Positions 46,813 through 54,555 of a DNA stretch of 64,000 nt are shown here, one piece after another (position 1 is the first letter of the stretch; the number at the start of each line of letters is the position of its first letter). Made by a program: the position numbers and the translations under genes. The notes beneath the pieces are model-generated. The model saw only the letters and a program-made list of their open reading frames with translations, had not been told where the DNA came from and searched no databases. Where the stretch lies: assembly GCA_021815405.1 (NCBI GenBank), contig JAKAGV010000016.1:96714-160713 (forward strand). The letters are read 5' to 3'. The DNA is from Bacteroidota bacterium. Lineage in GTDB: Bacteria; Bacteroidota; Ignavibacteria; Ignavibacteriales; Ignavibacteriaceae.

Positions 46813-47646
46813 ATGAATCTTAAAAGTGAATGTAATAGCAAGATATTTCTTTGAGAAAAAATTTTTTACTTGCAGCAGTAGATGGAGCGTTAAAAGAAAA
46901 TAGGCCACTCGTTGAACCACTGGTCGGCTTTCCGGGAATTATTTTAACCGGCGGCACAATAAAACTGGCGCAGCAGAATTTCGGCGAGCATTACAAAGTC
47001 TTGAAAGCTATTTCAGAAACTTCTCAACCTGATGCAGTTTTCCCACTAATGGATCTTTCGGTGGAAGCAAACGCTCTCGGCAGATATCAATCTTTTCCAA
47101 AACTGAATCTGCAATTGTTATTAGAGAAGAATTCCGAATGGAAGTTTTAGAAACTGCCGCTCAGGTAAATATGTTGTATCATACTAGACTTCTTGGTTAT
47201 ATTGAAAAAATAAAATTGTTGAACTTTGGTCTCCCGCATTCAGTTTTAAGAGGAGTCTATGTTACAGGTCCGTATACTCTCGCAGTGCTTTTTCGGGAGT
47301 ATCTTTAGTGTATCATATTTGCGGCAATTCGATGCATTTAATCGAAAAGATGACAGAAAGCGGAGTTGATGCTTTGAGCCTTGATTCGCCGGAGACCGTT
47401 GTTGATCTTAAAATTACAGCACAAAAAGTTTCTGAACAAATAATCTTGATGAGAAATATAAATCCGACCGGCACCATTTTTAGCGGGACTACTGAAAAAG
47501 TAGAAGAAGAAGTTATCGGATTGCTTGAAAGAATAAAGCCATTTAAAAATTACATTTTAAGAATCGGATACGATCTTCCGCAGAACACTCCGGCAGAAAA
47601 TATAAAAGCATTTATGAGTGCCGACAGAAATTTCATAATGAATTAA
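46813..47646 (+). pseudogene. Decayed second URO-D-fold methyltransferase gene
   Basis: An ATG at 46813 opens MNLKSE and stops at TGA. In the next frame the family text continues (VGFPGIILTGGTIKLAQQ, MDLSVEANALGR), then a further shift leads to REEFRMEVLETAAQVNMLY and GVYVTGPYTL. A last shift near 47300 leads to YHICGNSMHLIEKM ... NINPTGTIFSG. About 80-100 residues of the middle of the barrel are missing. The HxC zinc motif remains as HIC, but the usual second Cys (GCDLP in relatives) is Tyr here (GYDLP). At least three frame breaks and the deletion make it inactive. It is closer in sequence to MtaA-type proteins than its intact neighbour at 44643. Confidence 0.82.
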
Positions 47647-47678
47647 AAAATAATTGATCAACAAATACAGGTAAGACG

Positions 47679-48986
47679 ATGAGTGATAACAAACTACATA
47701 TCGGACAAGCGTCAACAAATGCTGCAGGTGAAGCTATAATGAAAGCCGGTTCGTATCGATGGACAGTTTGTGCATTATTATTTTTTGCTACAACGATTAA
47801 TTATATCGACCGCCAGGTGCTTGGAATATTAGCTCCTGTCCTTCAAAAAGAAATTGGCTGGAATGAAATAGACTATGGATATATTGTAACCGCATTTACC
47901 GCGGCATATGCTATCGGTTTGTTGTTTGTAGGAAGATTTATTGATAAAGTCGGAACCAAGATCGGGTATACAGTCTCCCTAATTGTTTGGAGCTTTGCCG
48001 CAATGGGACATGCACTTGTGAATACAGTCTTCGGATTTGGTGCAGCAAGATTTGCATTAGGACTGGGTGAATCCGGAAATTTTCCTGCGGCAATAAAGGC
48101 AACTGCAGAATGGTTTCCTAAAAAAGAAAGAGCGTATGCCACAGGATTATTCAACTCGGGAGCGAACATTGGTGCTGTTGTTGCCCCGTTGGTTGTTCCA
48201 TGGATTACCTTAACATGGAGCTGGCGAGAAGCTTTTATCTTTACAGGCTTGCTTGGATTTATCTGGCTGATACTATGGATTTGGCTTTATGAAATTCCTG
48301 AAAGACAAAAGCGGGTAACAAAGGAAGAAATTGCTTACATCCAAAGCGATCCCGTTGAAGTAGTTACCGAAAAGATTCCATGGTTGAAACTGCTGAAGTA
48401 CAGACAGACATGGGCTTTCGTTGTCGGAAAATTTTTAACCGATCCAATCTGGTGGTTCTATCTTTACTGGCTTCCGAAATTCTTGAACGAAAGATACCAT
48501 CTTGATTTAGCTAATCTCGGATTACCTCTAATCGTTATTTACACAATGACAAGCATCGGCAGCATTGGCGGCGGATGGCTTTCGGGATTTTACATAAAAA
48601 GAGGTTGGAGCATAAATAAAGGAAGAAAAGCGGTTATGCTAATAAGCGCCTTGCTTATCGTTCCGATCGTTTTCGCTTCTACTGTGCCTGAGTGGTGGGC
48701 AGTATTGCTGATCGGGCTGGCGGCAGCATCGCACCAAAGCTGGTCGGCAAATTTGTTTACTACTGTTTCGGATATGTTTCCGAAAAAAGCTGTAGGATCG
48801 GTAACCGGATTAGGCGGAATGGCTGGCGCAATCGGAGGAATGCTAATTGCTACAGCTACAGGATTTATTCTTCAAATTACCAACAGCTATCTCAGCTTAT
48901 TTATACTTGCCGGAGTAATTTATTTGATAGCACTTTTCATTTTTAATTTGCTTGTGCCGGAAATAAAAGAATTTGAGATGGCGTAG
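47679..48986 (+). CDS. exuT: ExuT-like MFS hexuronate transporter
   Basis: Anion:cation symporter family member that brings glucuronate-type acids through the inner membrane. Twelve hydrophobic segments; hallmark stretches TTINYIDRQVLGILAP, ARFALGLGESGNFPAAIKAT and WFPKKERAYATGLFNSGANIGA match E. coli ExuT and its relatives. At 435 residues it is normal length. It lies 32 bases after the decayed methyltransferase gene and ends 3 bases before the convergent uxuA. Located after GH115 and the cassette, it is the likely importer of glucuronate and 4-O-methylglucuronate. Confidence 0.88.
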   Translation: MSDNKLHIGQASTNAAGEAIMKAGSYRWTVCALLFFATTINYIDRQVLGILAPVLQKEIGWNEIDYGYIVTAFTAAYAIGLLFVGRFIDKVGTKIGYTVSLIVWSFAAMGHALVNTVFGFGAARFALGLGESGNFPAAIKATAEWFPKKERAYATGLFNSGANIGAVVAPLVVPWITLTWSWREAFIFTGLLGFIWLILWIWLYEIPERQKRVTKEEIAYIQSDPVEVVTEKIPWLKLLKYRQTWAFVVGKFLTDPIWWFYLYWLPKFLNERYHLDLANLGLPLIVIYTMTSIGSIGGGWLSGFYIKRGWSINKGRKAVMLISALLIVPIVFASTVPEWWAVLLIGLAAASHQSWSANLFTTVSDMFPKKAVGSVTGLGGMAGAIGGMLIATATGFILQITNSYLSLFILAGVIYLIALFIFNLLVPEIKEFEMA

Positions 48987-48989
48987 AAG

Positions 48990-50180
48990 TTAAATACCAA
49001 GTGCACGGATAATTCCTAACTCCAATCCGCGCAGCTCAGCAAGACCTCTCATTCTGCCAAACAGAGAATAGCCGGGATAAATTTTATTACTGTTTTGCTC
49101 AGGCAGCATTAAATGTCCATGGTCGGGGCGCATCGGAAGACGATGATCTTTTCTTCCTGCTTTAATTCGTTTGCTCTGTTCCGTTAATAATATTTTCATT
49201 ACACTATAAATATCTACATCGCCTTCAAGATGATTTTCTTCAATGAAGTCGTTGCCGTTTGTCTTTTTAACATTTCTAAGATGAACAAAGTTAACTCTGT
49301 CTGCAAAGCTTTCTGCAATATCGGTAAGATTATTATAAGAACCGGAACCTAATGATCCGGTGCATAAAGTTAATCCATTGCTGGGGGAGTTATATGCGTT
49401 CAAAAGGAACTGCAAATCATCTTTACTGCTTACTATTCTCGGCAAACCGAGCAGCGAGAAAGGCGGATCATCGGGGTGAATGACCATATAAACACCAGCT
49501 TCTTCTGCTGTCGGAACAATTTCTTTTATAAATTCCGAAAGATTTTCTCGAAGCTCATTCTGCCCGATGTCTTTATATTCATTCAAAGCAGTTTTAAATT
49601 GATCGAGAGAATAAGCTTCAAATGAACCGGGCAGTCCAAGCAAAATGGTTTCTGTTAAAGTTTTCTTTTGATTTTCATTTAAGCTCTCATAATAATTCTT
49701 TGCTTTACGGAAAAGGTATTCATTATAATCTTTATCCGCATCAGGTCTCTTCAAAATAAAAATATCGAAAGCAGCAAAAACACTCAACTCAAATCTTGTG
49801 GTGATTGAGCCGTCTTTATATACAACCCGAAGATCAGTGCGCGACCAATCAAGTATAGGCATAAAATTATAGCATACTGTATCAATTCCGCATTGGCTTA
49901 AATTCCTGATTGACTGTTTATAATTATCAATGAGTTGTTTAAAATTATTTTTTCTCTTCTTTATGTTTTCATGAACAGGCAAGCTTTCAACTACAGACCA
50001 TACCATTCCTTCAGACTCAATAAGCTTTTGTCTTCTTTGTATTTCATTTACCTGCCAGACTTCGCCGACTGGTATTTGATGCAGTGCTGTTACAATTCCG
50101 GTAGCGCCGGTTTGTTTTATTTCTTTAAGTGAAATCGGATCGTTAGGACCGAACCATCTCCATGTTTGTTCAAATGCCAT
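48990..50180 (-). CDS. uxuA: Mannonate dehydratase
   Basis: Converts D-mannonate to 2-keto-3-deoxygluconate in hexuronate catabolism, cytoplasmic. The start MAFEQTWRWFGPNDPISL and the segments YNFMPILDWSRTDL, VYMVIHPDDPPFSLLGLPRI and LPMRPDHGH are characteristic of UxuA. At 396 residues it equals E. coli UxuA (394). It is the second gene of a minus-strand pair, 94 bases after the SDR gene, driven from operator 5. The pair explains how glucuronate freed from xylan is used. Confidence 0.94.
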   Translation of the reverse strand: MAFEQTWRWFGPNDPISLKEIKQTGATGIVTALHQIPVGEVWQVNEIQRRQKLIESEGMVWSVVESLPVHENIKKRKNNFKQLIDNYKQSIRNLSQCGIDTVCYNFMPILDWSRTDLRVVYKDGSITTRFELSVFAAFDIFILKRPDADKDYNEYLFRKAKNYYESLNENQKKTLTETILLGLPGSFEAYSLDQFKTALNEYKDIGQNELRENLSEFIKEIVPTAEEAGVYMVIHPDDPPFSLLGLPRIVSSKDDLQFLLNAYNSPSNGLTLCTGSLGSGSYNNLTDIAESFADRVNFVHLRNVKKTNGNDFIEENHLEGDVDIYSVMKILLTEQSKRIKAGRKDHRLPMRPDHGHLMLPEQNSNKIYPGYSLFGRMRGLAELRGLELGIIRALGI

Positions 50181-50274
50181 CGTATGCTTTCAATTGAAAA
50201 TTTGAAATGAAAAATTAAAAAAGCAAAGAGCATAGTGCAAAGGGCAAATAAATATATTGCGCTATGCCACTTTA

Positions 50275-51099
50275 CTATACTCCGCTAAAAGCGCTGAAGC
50301 CTCCGTCAATCGGGATTACTGTTGCCGTTACAAACTTGGAAGCATCGCTTGCAAGGAAAATAACCGTACCTACAAGCTCTTCTGGTTCGCCGAATCGTCT
50401 GAATGGAGTTAAAGCGATTATTGTTTTACCTCTTTCGGTTAATGAGCCATCAGGATTTGTAAGAAGAGTTCTGTTTTGATTAGTTAATAAAAAGCCAGGC
50501 GCTATTGCATTAACTCTAATTCCGCTGCCGAATTTCGATGCAAGCTCAACAGCCATCCAGCGGGTGAAATTATCTATTGCAGCTTTTGCGGCTGAATAAC
50601 CGACAACTCTTGTAATAGCTCTTGAAACTGCCATCGAAGAGATATTTATTATCGAGCCGCTTTTCTGCTCAGTCATTGCTTTTGCGAAAACTAAAGTAGG
50701 CAGGACTGTTCCGTTAAGATTTAAGTCTGTTACTTTTTTGAATTGATCGAATTCGAGATCGAAAATATTTTTATCTAATCCGATTGTAGCACCGGGCATA
50801 TTTCCGCCCGCAGCGTTGATAAGTACATCGATTCTTTTATGTTTCTTCAAGACTTCAGTTTTGACTGACTCCAAACTTTCTTTATCAAGAACGTTGCATT
50901 TATGTCCGGTTACTTCCTCGCCGATCGATTTTAACTCTTCGATTCTCTTGTGAAGAAATTCTTCATTGATGTCTAACAAAACAACTTTAGAGCCTGCATT
51001 TAAAAAACCTTTTGCCATTTCGCCGGCAAGCACTCCGCCGCCGCCGGTTAATAGTACAACTTTGCCCTCAACACTGAAAAGAGATTGTGAGTTTCGCAT
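50275..51099 (-). CDS. SDR-family D-mannonate oxidoreductase (fructuronate reductase)
   Basis: Classical short-chain dehydrogenase that, next to uxuA, most likely reduces fructuronate to mannonate with NAD(P)H. The dinucleotide motif TGGGGVLAGEMA (about 17-28), NAAGG, and the catalytic Ser/Tyr/Lys set (ISSM; YSAAKAAIDNF) are all present, and the end (IPIDGGFSAFSGV) is standard. At 274 residues it differs in family from E. coli UxuB, but SDR versions paired with uxuA are common in Bacteroidota. It is the first gene after operator 5. Function rests on the neighbour and family habit. Confidence 0.85.
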   Translation of the reverse strand: MRNSQSLFSVEGKVVLLTGGGGVLAGEMAKGFLNAGSKVVLLDINEEFLHKRIEELKSIGEEVTGHKCNVLDKESLESVKTEVLKKHKRIDVLINAAGGNMPGATIGLDKNIFDLEFDQFKKVTDLNLNGTVLPTLVFAKAMTEQKSGSIINISSMAVSRAITRVVGYSAAKAAIDNFTRWMAVELASKFGSGIRVNAIAPGFLLTNQNRTLLTNPDGSLTERGKTIIALTPFRRFGEPEELVGTVIFLASDASKFVTATVIPIDGGFSAFSGV

Positions 51100-51240
51100 G
51101 ATTTATAATCCTAATCAAATTAAAATATCAATAAAAATTATTTTCAGATAGCTCCGCAAGTGATCTAACAGCCGCCGGAAGTATTTACAAATCTAATCCG
51201 CAAAGATGATGATACCGAAGACATCGTGTTCAAAAAATAA

Positions 51241-51282
51241 TTGAACCGTTTCAATAATATGAATAATTGTTTAAATTGTCAA
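51241..51282 (-). promoter_or_regulatory. Promoter-operator 5 for the SDR-uxuA operon
   Basis: Read on the minus strand: TTGACA begins at 51282, TATTATTG (51259-51252) follows at +23 and the operator TTGAAACGGTTCAA (51254-51241) at +28, exactly the geometry of modules 1 and 2. It lies 142 bases before the SDR start. The divergent aldo/keto reductase gene begins 72 bases away on the other side and might also feel the repressor. Confidence 0.75.
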
Positions 51283-51325
51283 TCGAAATTTGTAGGTTTT
51301 ATTTCAAATCAAATTGGAAATAATT

Positions 51326-52309
51326 ATGAAATATAATATTCTCGGTCGGACAGATATGAAAGTTTCCGCTGTAAGCTTTGGTGCATGGGCAATCGGCGGG
51401 GCGTGGGGAACCGTAAATGATGAAGATTCTATTGCTGCATTAAATAAGGCAATTGATATTGGTGTTAATTTTATTGATACGGCAGATGTTTACGGCGACG
51501 GTAGAAGCGAAAGATTAGTTGCAAAACTTAGGAAGGAGCGAAGCGAGAAAATATTTGTCGCTTCTAAAGCCGGAAGAAGATTGGATCCGCACACAGCCGA
51601 AGGATACAATAAAAAAAATCTTACGCAGTTTGTTGAGCGCAGCCTGAAGAATCTTGAAATGGAAGCTGTTGATCTGCTGCAGCTTCACTGCCCGCCGACT
51701 CAAGTTTATTACATGCCTGAAGTGTTTAGTGCACTTGATGATTTAATTAAGGAAGGAAAGATTAGATATTACGGCGTGAGCGTTGAAAAGGTTGAAGAAG
51801 CAATTAAAGCAATTGAATTTCCTAATGTTCAGAGTGTGCAGATAATCTTCAATATGTTCCGCCGTCGTCCTTCAGAACTATTTTTTGATTTAGCAAAGAA
51901 GAAACGAATTGGAATATTGGCGCGCGTTCCTTTAGCTTCAGGTTTGCTAACGGGTAAAATGAAATCTGATTCGAAGTTTGAAAAAGACGACCATAGAAAC
52001 TTTAACCGTCACGGCGAAGCGTTTGATAACGGCGAAACATTTTCCGGTGTTGATTACGAGATTGGCTTAAAAGCAGTTGAAGAGCTAAAAAAGATTTGTC
52101 CGGCTGGAATGAGTCTTGTCCAGTTTGCTCTGAGATGGATATTAATGTTTGATGCAGTTACTTGCGCAATACCAGGCGCAAAAAATGTTTCTCAAGCGGA
52201 ACAGAATTTTAGTACATCGAATTTACCGCCGCTTTCTCAATCAACGATGCTTGAAGTGAAGAACATTTATGATAAGTATGTTAAAGTAAGCGTGCACCAA
52301 AGGTGGTGA
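51326..52309 (+). CDS. Aldo/keto reductase
   Basis: NADPH-dependent reductase on a TIM barrel. I prefer ATG 51326 over TTG 51314, since family members begin MKYNILGRTDMKVS. Catalytic Asp/Tyr (FIDTADVYGDGRSE), Lys (FVASKAG) and His (LLQLHCPP) are in place, and the C-terminal cofactor loop (AIPGAKNVSQAEQNF) is complete. At 327 residues it is typical of the general-stress or YdjG-like AKR groups. It is divergent from the uxuA operon. A role in sugar-acid or pentose reduction is possible but not shown. Confidence 0.88.
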   Translation: MKYNILGRTDMKVSAVSFGAWAIGGAWGTVNDEDSIAALNKAIDIGVNFIDTADVYGDGRSERLVAKLRKERSEKIFVASKAGRRLDPHTAEGYNKKNLTQFVERSLKNLEMEAVDLLQLHCPPTQVYYMPEVFSALDDLIKEGKIRYYGVSVEKVEEAIKAIEFPNVQSVQIIFNMFRRRPSELFFDLAKKKRIGILARVPLASGLLTGKMKSDSKFEKDDHRNFNRHGEAFDNGETFSGVDYEIGLKAVEELKKICPAGMSLVQFALRWILMFDAVTCAIPGAKNVSQAEQNFSTSNLPPLSQSTMLEVKNIYDKYVKVSVHQRW

Positions 52310-52408
52310 GAATTATTTCTTAAGATTCTATTTTTAAGTAACTATTTATTGGAAGTTGTATTTTTAGGTTAACAATTAAATATAAACAGGACTAATCTGA
52401 TCAGTGCA

Positions 52409-52702
52409 ATGGTTATTAAGTATATTTTAATAAGTATAATTATATTAGTGGTATTTCATATAATCTCTGAGATAATGCATTTCTCCATGAGTAAAAAATT
52501 TAAAGCATCTCCCGGAAATAAACCGGACTATTGGATTTGGGGAATGTTCTATTTCAATCCTGATGATCCGAGAATATTTGTTCCTAAAAAGGTACAATGG
52601 TTAGGCTGGACATTAAACTTTGGGCAGCCAATGGCAATTGTTTTTACAATAATTACTCTTGCAATAATAGTTATAGGAATGCTATTTAAATATTTAAAAT
52701 AG
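52409..52702 (+). CDS. Small membrane protein, DUF5808-like
   Basis: 97 residues with an N-terminal transmembrane helix (ILISIIILVVFHII) and a C-terminal one (AIVFTIITLAIIVIGML). Between them is the recognisable motif YFNPDDPRIFVPKKVQWLGWTLNFG, typical of the DUF5808 group attached to SdpI-like membrane proteins. Function unknown. It stands alone, 99 bases after the aldo/keto reductase. Confidence 0.72.
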   Translation: MVIKYILISIIILVVFHIISEIMHFSMSKKFKASPGNKPDYWIWGMFYFNPDDPRIFVPKKVQWLGWTLNFGQPMAIVFTIITLAIIVIGMLFKYLK

Positions 52703-52787
52703 ATTTTGCCGGTTAATAAAAAAATAATTTTATCTGTTGGCTTACTGTCAGGACACGTCTAATTATTAGAGGAAAGGAAATAAAGAG

Positions 52788-53111
52788 ATGATCAGTCGAA
52801 TTTGGCACGGCTATACATCATTATCAAATGCTGATGCGTATGAAGCTCTCCTTAAGGAAGAGATATTTACAGGTATTAGAGAAAGGCGGATAAAAGGTTA
52901 TAATGGTATTCAATTATTCAGGCGTAAACTTAAAGACGAAGAAGAATTTATAACAGTAATGTGGTTTGATAACCTGGATGCTGTACGTGAATTTGCAGGT
53001 GAAGATTACGAAGCTTGTGTAGTTCCGCTAAAAGCAAGAAAAATACTATCGCATTTTGATGAGCGCTCACAGCATTATGAAGTGAGAGCTGAATTGATGA
53101 GTGAAAAGTAA
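52788..53111 (+). CDS. Antibiotic biosynthesis monooxygenase (ABM)-like small protein
   Basis: A 107-residue ferredoxin-like alpha/beta protein of the dimeric ABM superfamily: RIWHGYTSLSNADAYEALL, GYNGIQLFRRKLKDEEEFITVMWFDNLDAVREFAGEDYE. Members include heme-degrading and quinol monooxygenases, but many have no known task. No active-site set can be assigned. AGGAAAGG precedes the ATG. Confidence 0.75.
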   Translation: MISRIWHGYTSLSNADAYEALLKEEIFTGIRERRIKGYNGIQLFRRKLKDEEEFITVMWFDNLDAVREFAGEDYEACVVPLKARKILSHFDERSQHYEVRAELMSEK

Positions 53112-53133
53112 ATAAAGAAGAATGAATGAGTAC

Positions 53134-53226
53134 AGTCTAAAAAGGTCATTCTCACGAAAGTGGGAATCTATTCAAAATACTAAATTCTTTAGATTCCTGT
53201 TTTAACGGAAATGACCATTTTAGTCT
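53134..53226. repeat. Palindromic intergenic repeat (REP/MITE-like)
   Basis: Outer arms AGTCTAAAAAGGTCATT (53134-53150) and AATGACCATTTTAGTCT (53210-53226) pair with two mismatches. The inner text GTCATTCTCACGAAAGTGGGAATCTA followed by TAGATTCCTGTTTTAACGGAAATGAC forms two mirror-image sub-arms, like short extragenic elements present in many copies in other bacterial genomes. It encodes nothing. Confidence 0.7.
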
Positions 53227-53264
53227 GGATTCAAATATTAAAATAAAATTAAATCGGAAGAACA

Positions 53265-53831
53265 ATGTATAAAAATATATTTAAGACAACCGCATTATTA
53301 TTTTTCTTTTTGGAAATTACCTGTGGAATTTTGAATGCACAGCAGACAAGAACTGAATTAACAAGCAAGCCTAATCCGGTTGAAGATTCAAAACCAAATA
53401 ATCCTGCTGTGCCTGATGTCTATTCAATTGAAAGCAGCTTTGAAAAAGTTTTAATATTCAGAGTTAAATATGGAACTGATTTGTTAGCCGGATTGGAAAA
53501 AATTGTTAAAGAAGATAATATCAAGAATGCAGTTATACTTGCAGGTACCGGTTCTGCTTTAAGCTACCACTTTCATGTTGTGTCAGATGTAAATTTCCCG
53601 ACGAAAAATATTTTTGTAAAAGATACTTTGTATCCATCTGATATTGTAAGCATGAACGGCTACATAATCGATGGAAGAGTTCATGCTCATATTACAATGA
53701 GTGATGCTGATTCTGCTTTTGGCGGACATTTAGAACCCGGTACAAAAGTATTTACTTTTGCAATTGTAACAGTTGGTGTGTTAAAGGACGGAATCGATTT
53801 AAGACGAATTGATGATAAAAATTATCGTTGA
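53265..53831 (+). CDS. Exported PPC/DUF296-domain protein
   Basis: The PPC fold is usually a cytoplasmic DNA-binding-type or stand-alone domain. This 188-residue protein has the PPC core (FRVKYGTDLLAGLEKIV, AVILAGTGSALSYHFHV, SMNGYII) with the metal-type histidines H140, H142 and H155 (GRVHAHITMSDADSAFGGHLEPG). It begins, however, with a signal peptide (LLFFFLEITCGILNAQ). Export argues against DNA binding and for a metal or small-ligand role. Function unknown. It converges with the cupredoxin gene at a 14-base gap. Confidence 0.8.
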   Translation: MYKNIFKTTALLFFFLEITCGILNAQQTRTELTSKPNPVEDSKPNNPAVPDVYSIESSFEKVLIFRVKYGTDLLAGLEKIVKEDNIKNAVILAGTGSALSYHFHVVSDVNFPTKNIFVKDTLYPSDIVSMNGYIIDGRVHAHITMSDADSAFGGHLEPGTKVFTFAIVTVGVLKDGIDLRRIDDKNYR

Positions 53832-53845
53832 ATTCCAGGAAAAAA

Positions 53846-54454
53846 TTACTCATTTGCTCTTTTTAATGTGAAATTTTTTACTATTAAACGGTTATCTTTT
53901 ATAACGATAGTAATTGTTTGAGTGGTATAAAAAGGCGACCACGCTTTCAACTGATAACTGCCGGGAGGCAGATTCTTTATTTCATAATCTCCATTTTTAT
54001 TTGTCATAGCAAAGTAAGGATTTTGAAGCACAGCAATCCATGCCTGCATGTCAGGATGAACATCACAAAGTATAGTTGCAAAACAATCTGATTTTGTAAA
54101 AGTATGCGAGCGTATTTGACCTTTAGGCCAGGTACCAAGATTGAAACTACCTGCACATCTGGACTCTGTAAAAACATTATGAAGGACATTATCGCTGTTT
54201 AGGAAGTCGACCGTTGTTCCCACTAATACCGGAAGTACTTCGGGAATAAACATTAAATCTTTCTGGTCCATTAAAGCATGTTTCTGAGGCGTTGCAAATG
54301 AACTGTCAATGTGTTCGATATAAACCAGGACATTTGCACCGCCGGAATTACCTTCGAGACGAACCTTTCCTTTAATATCACCTGCAAATGTTGCATGGAT
54401 AGTTGACAGTGTAAACAGAGTAATTAATAATGCCGGGAATAGTTTCTGATTCAT
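53846..54454 (-). CDS. Exported cupredoxin-like protein with carboxypeptidase-regulatory domain
   Basis: Likely periplasmic copper electron carrier. Signal peptide to about residue 24 (ATFAG). Residues 27-140 form the cupredoxin with a complete type-1 copper set: H92 (NVLHNVF), C130, H133 and M136 (LCDVHPDMQAW). Residues 145-200 form a regulatory-like beta domain (GDYEIKNLPPGSYQLKAWS). It is the last gene of the electron-transfer operon, 101 bases after the tetraheme cytochrome, with a hairpin between. It could pass electrons to or from the cytochromes. Confidence 0.84.
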   Translation of the reverse strand: MNQKLFPALLITLFTLSTIHATFAGDIKGKVRLEGNSGGANVLVYIEHIDSSFATPQKHALMDQKDLMFIPEVLPVLVGTTVDFLNSDNVLHNVFTESRCAGSFNLGTWPKGQIRSHTFTKSDCFATILCDVHPDMQAWIAVLQNPYFAMTNKNGDYEIKNLPPGSYQLKAWSPFYTTQTITIVIKDNRLIVKNFTLKRANE

Positions 54455-54489
54455 TTATTCTTCTTCTTCAACAAAAAATAATTTGTAAT

Positions 54490-54549
54490 AAGTTATAAAG
54501 GTATAGAGGTATAAAAATGAACTGCTCTAATCCTACACCTTTATAACTT
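54490..54549 (-). terminator. Hairpin between tetraheme cytochrome and cupredoxin genes
   Basis: AAGTTATAAAGGT (54490) and ACCTTTATAACTT (54537) form a perfect 13-bp stem. On the minus strand the T-rich ATTATTTTTT follows a few bases after. It may act as a partial terminator that lowers cupredoxin expression relative to the operon. Confidence 0.45.
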
Positions 54550-54555
54550 AAACTT

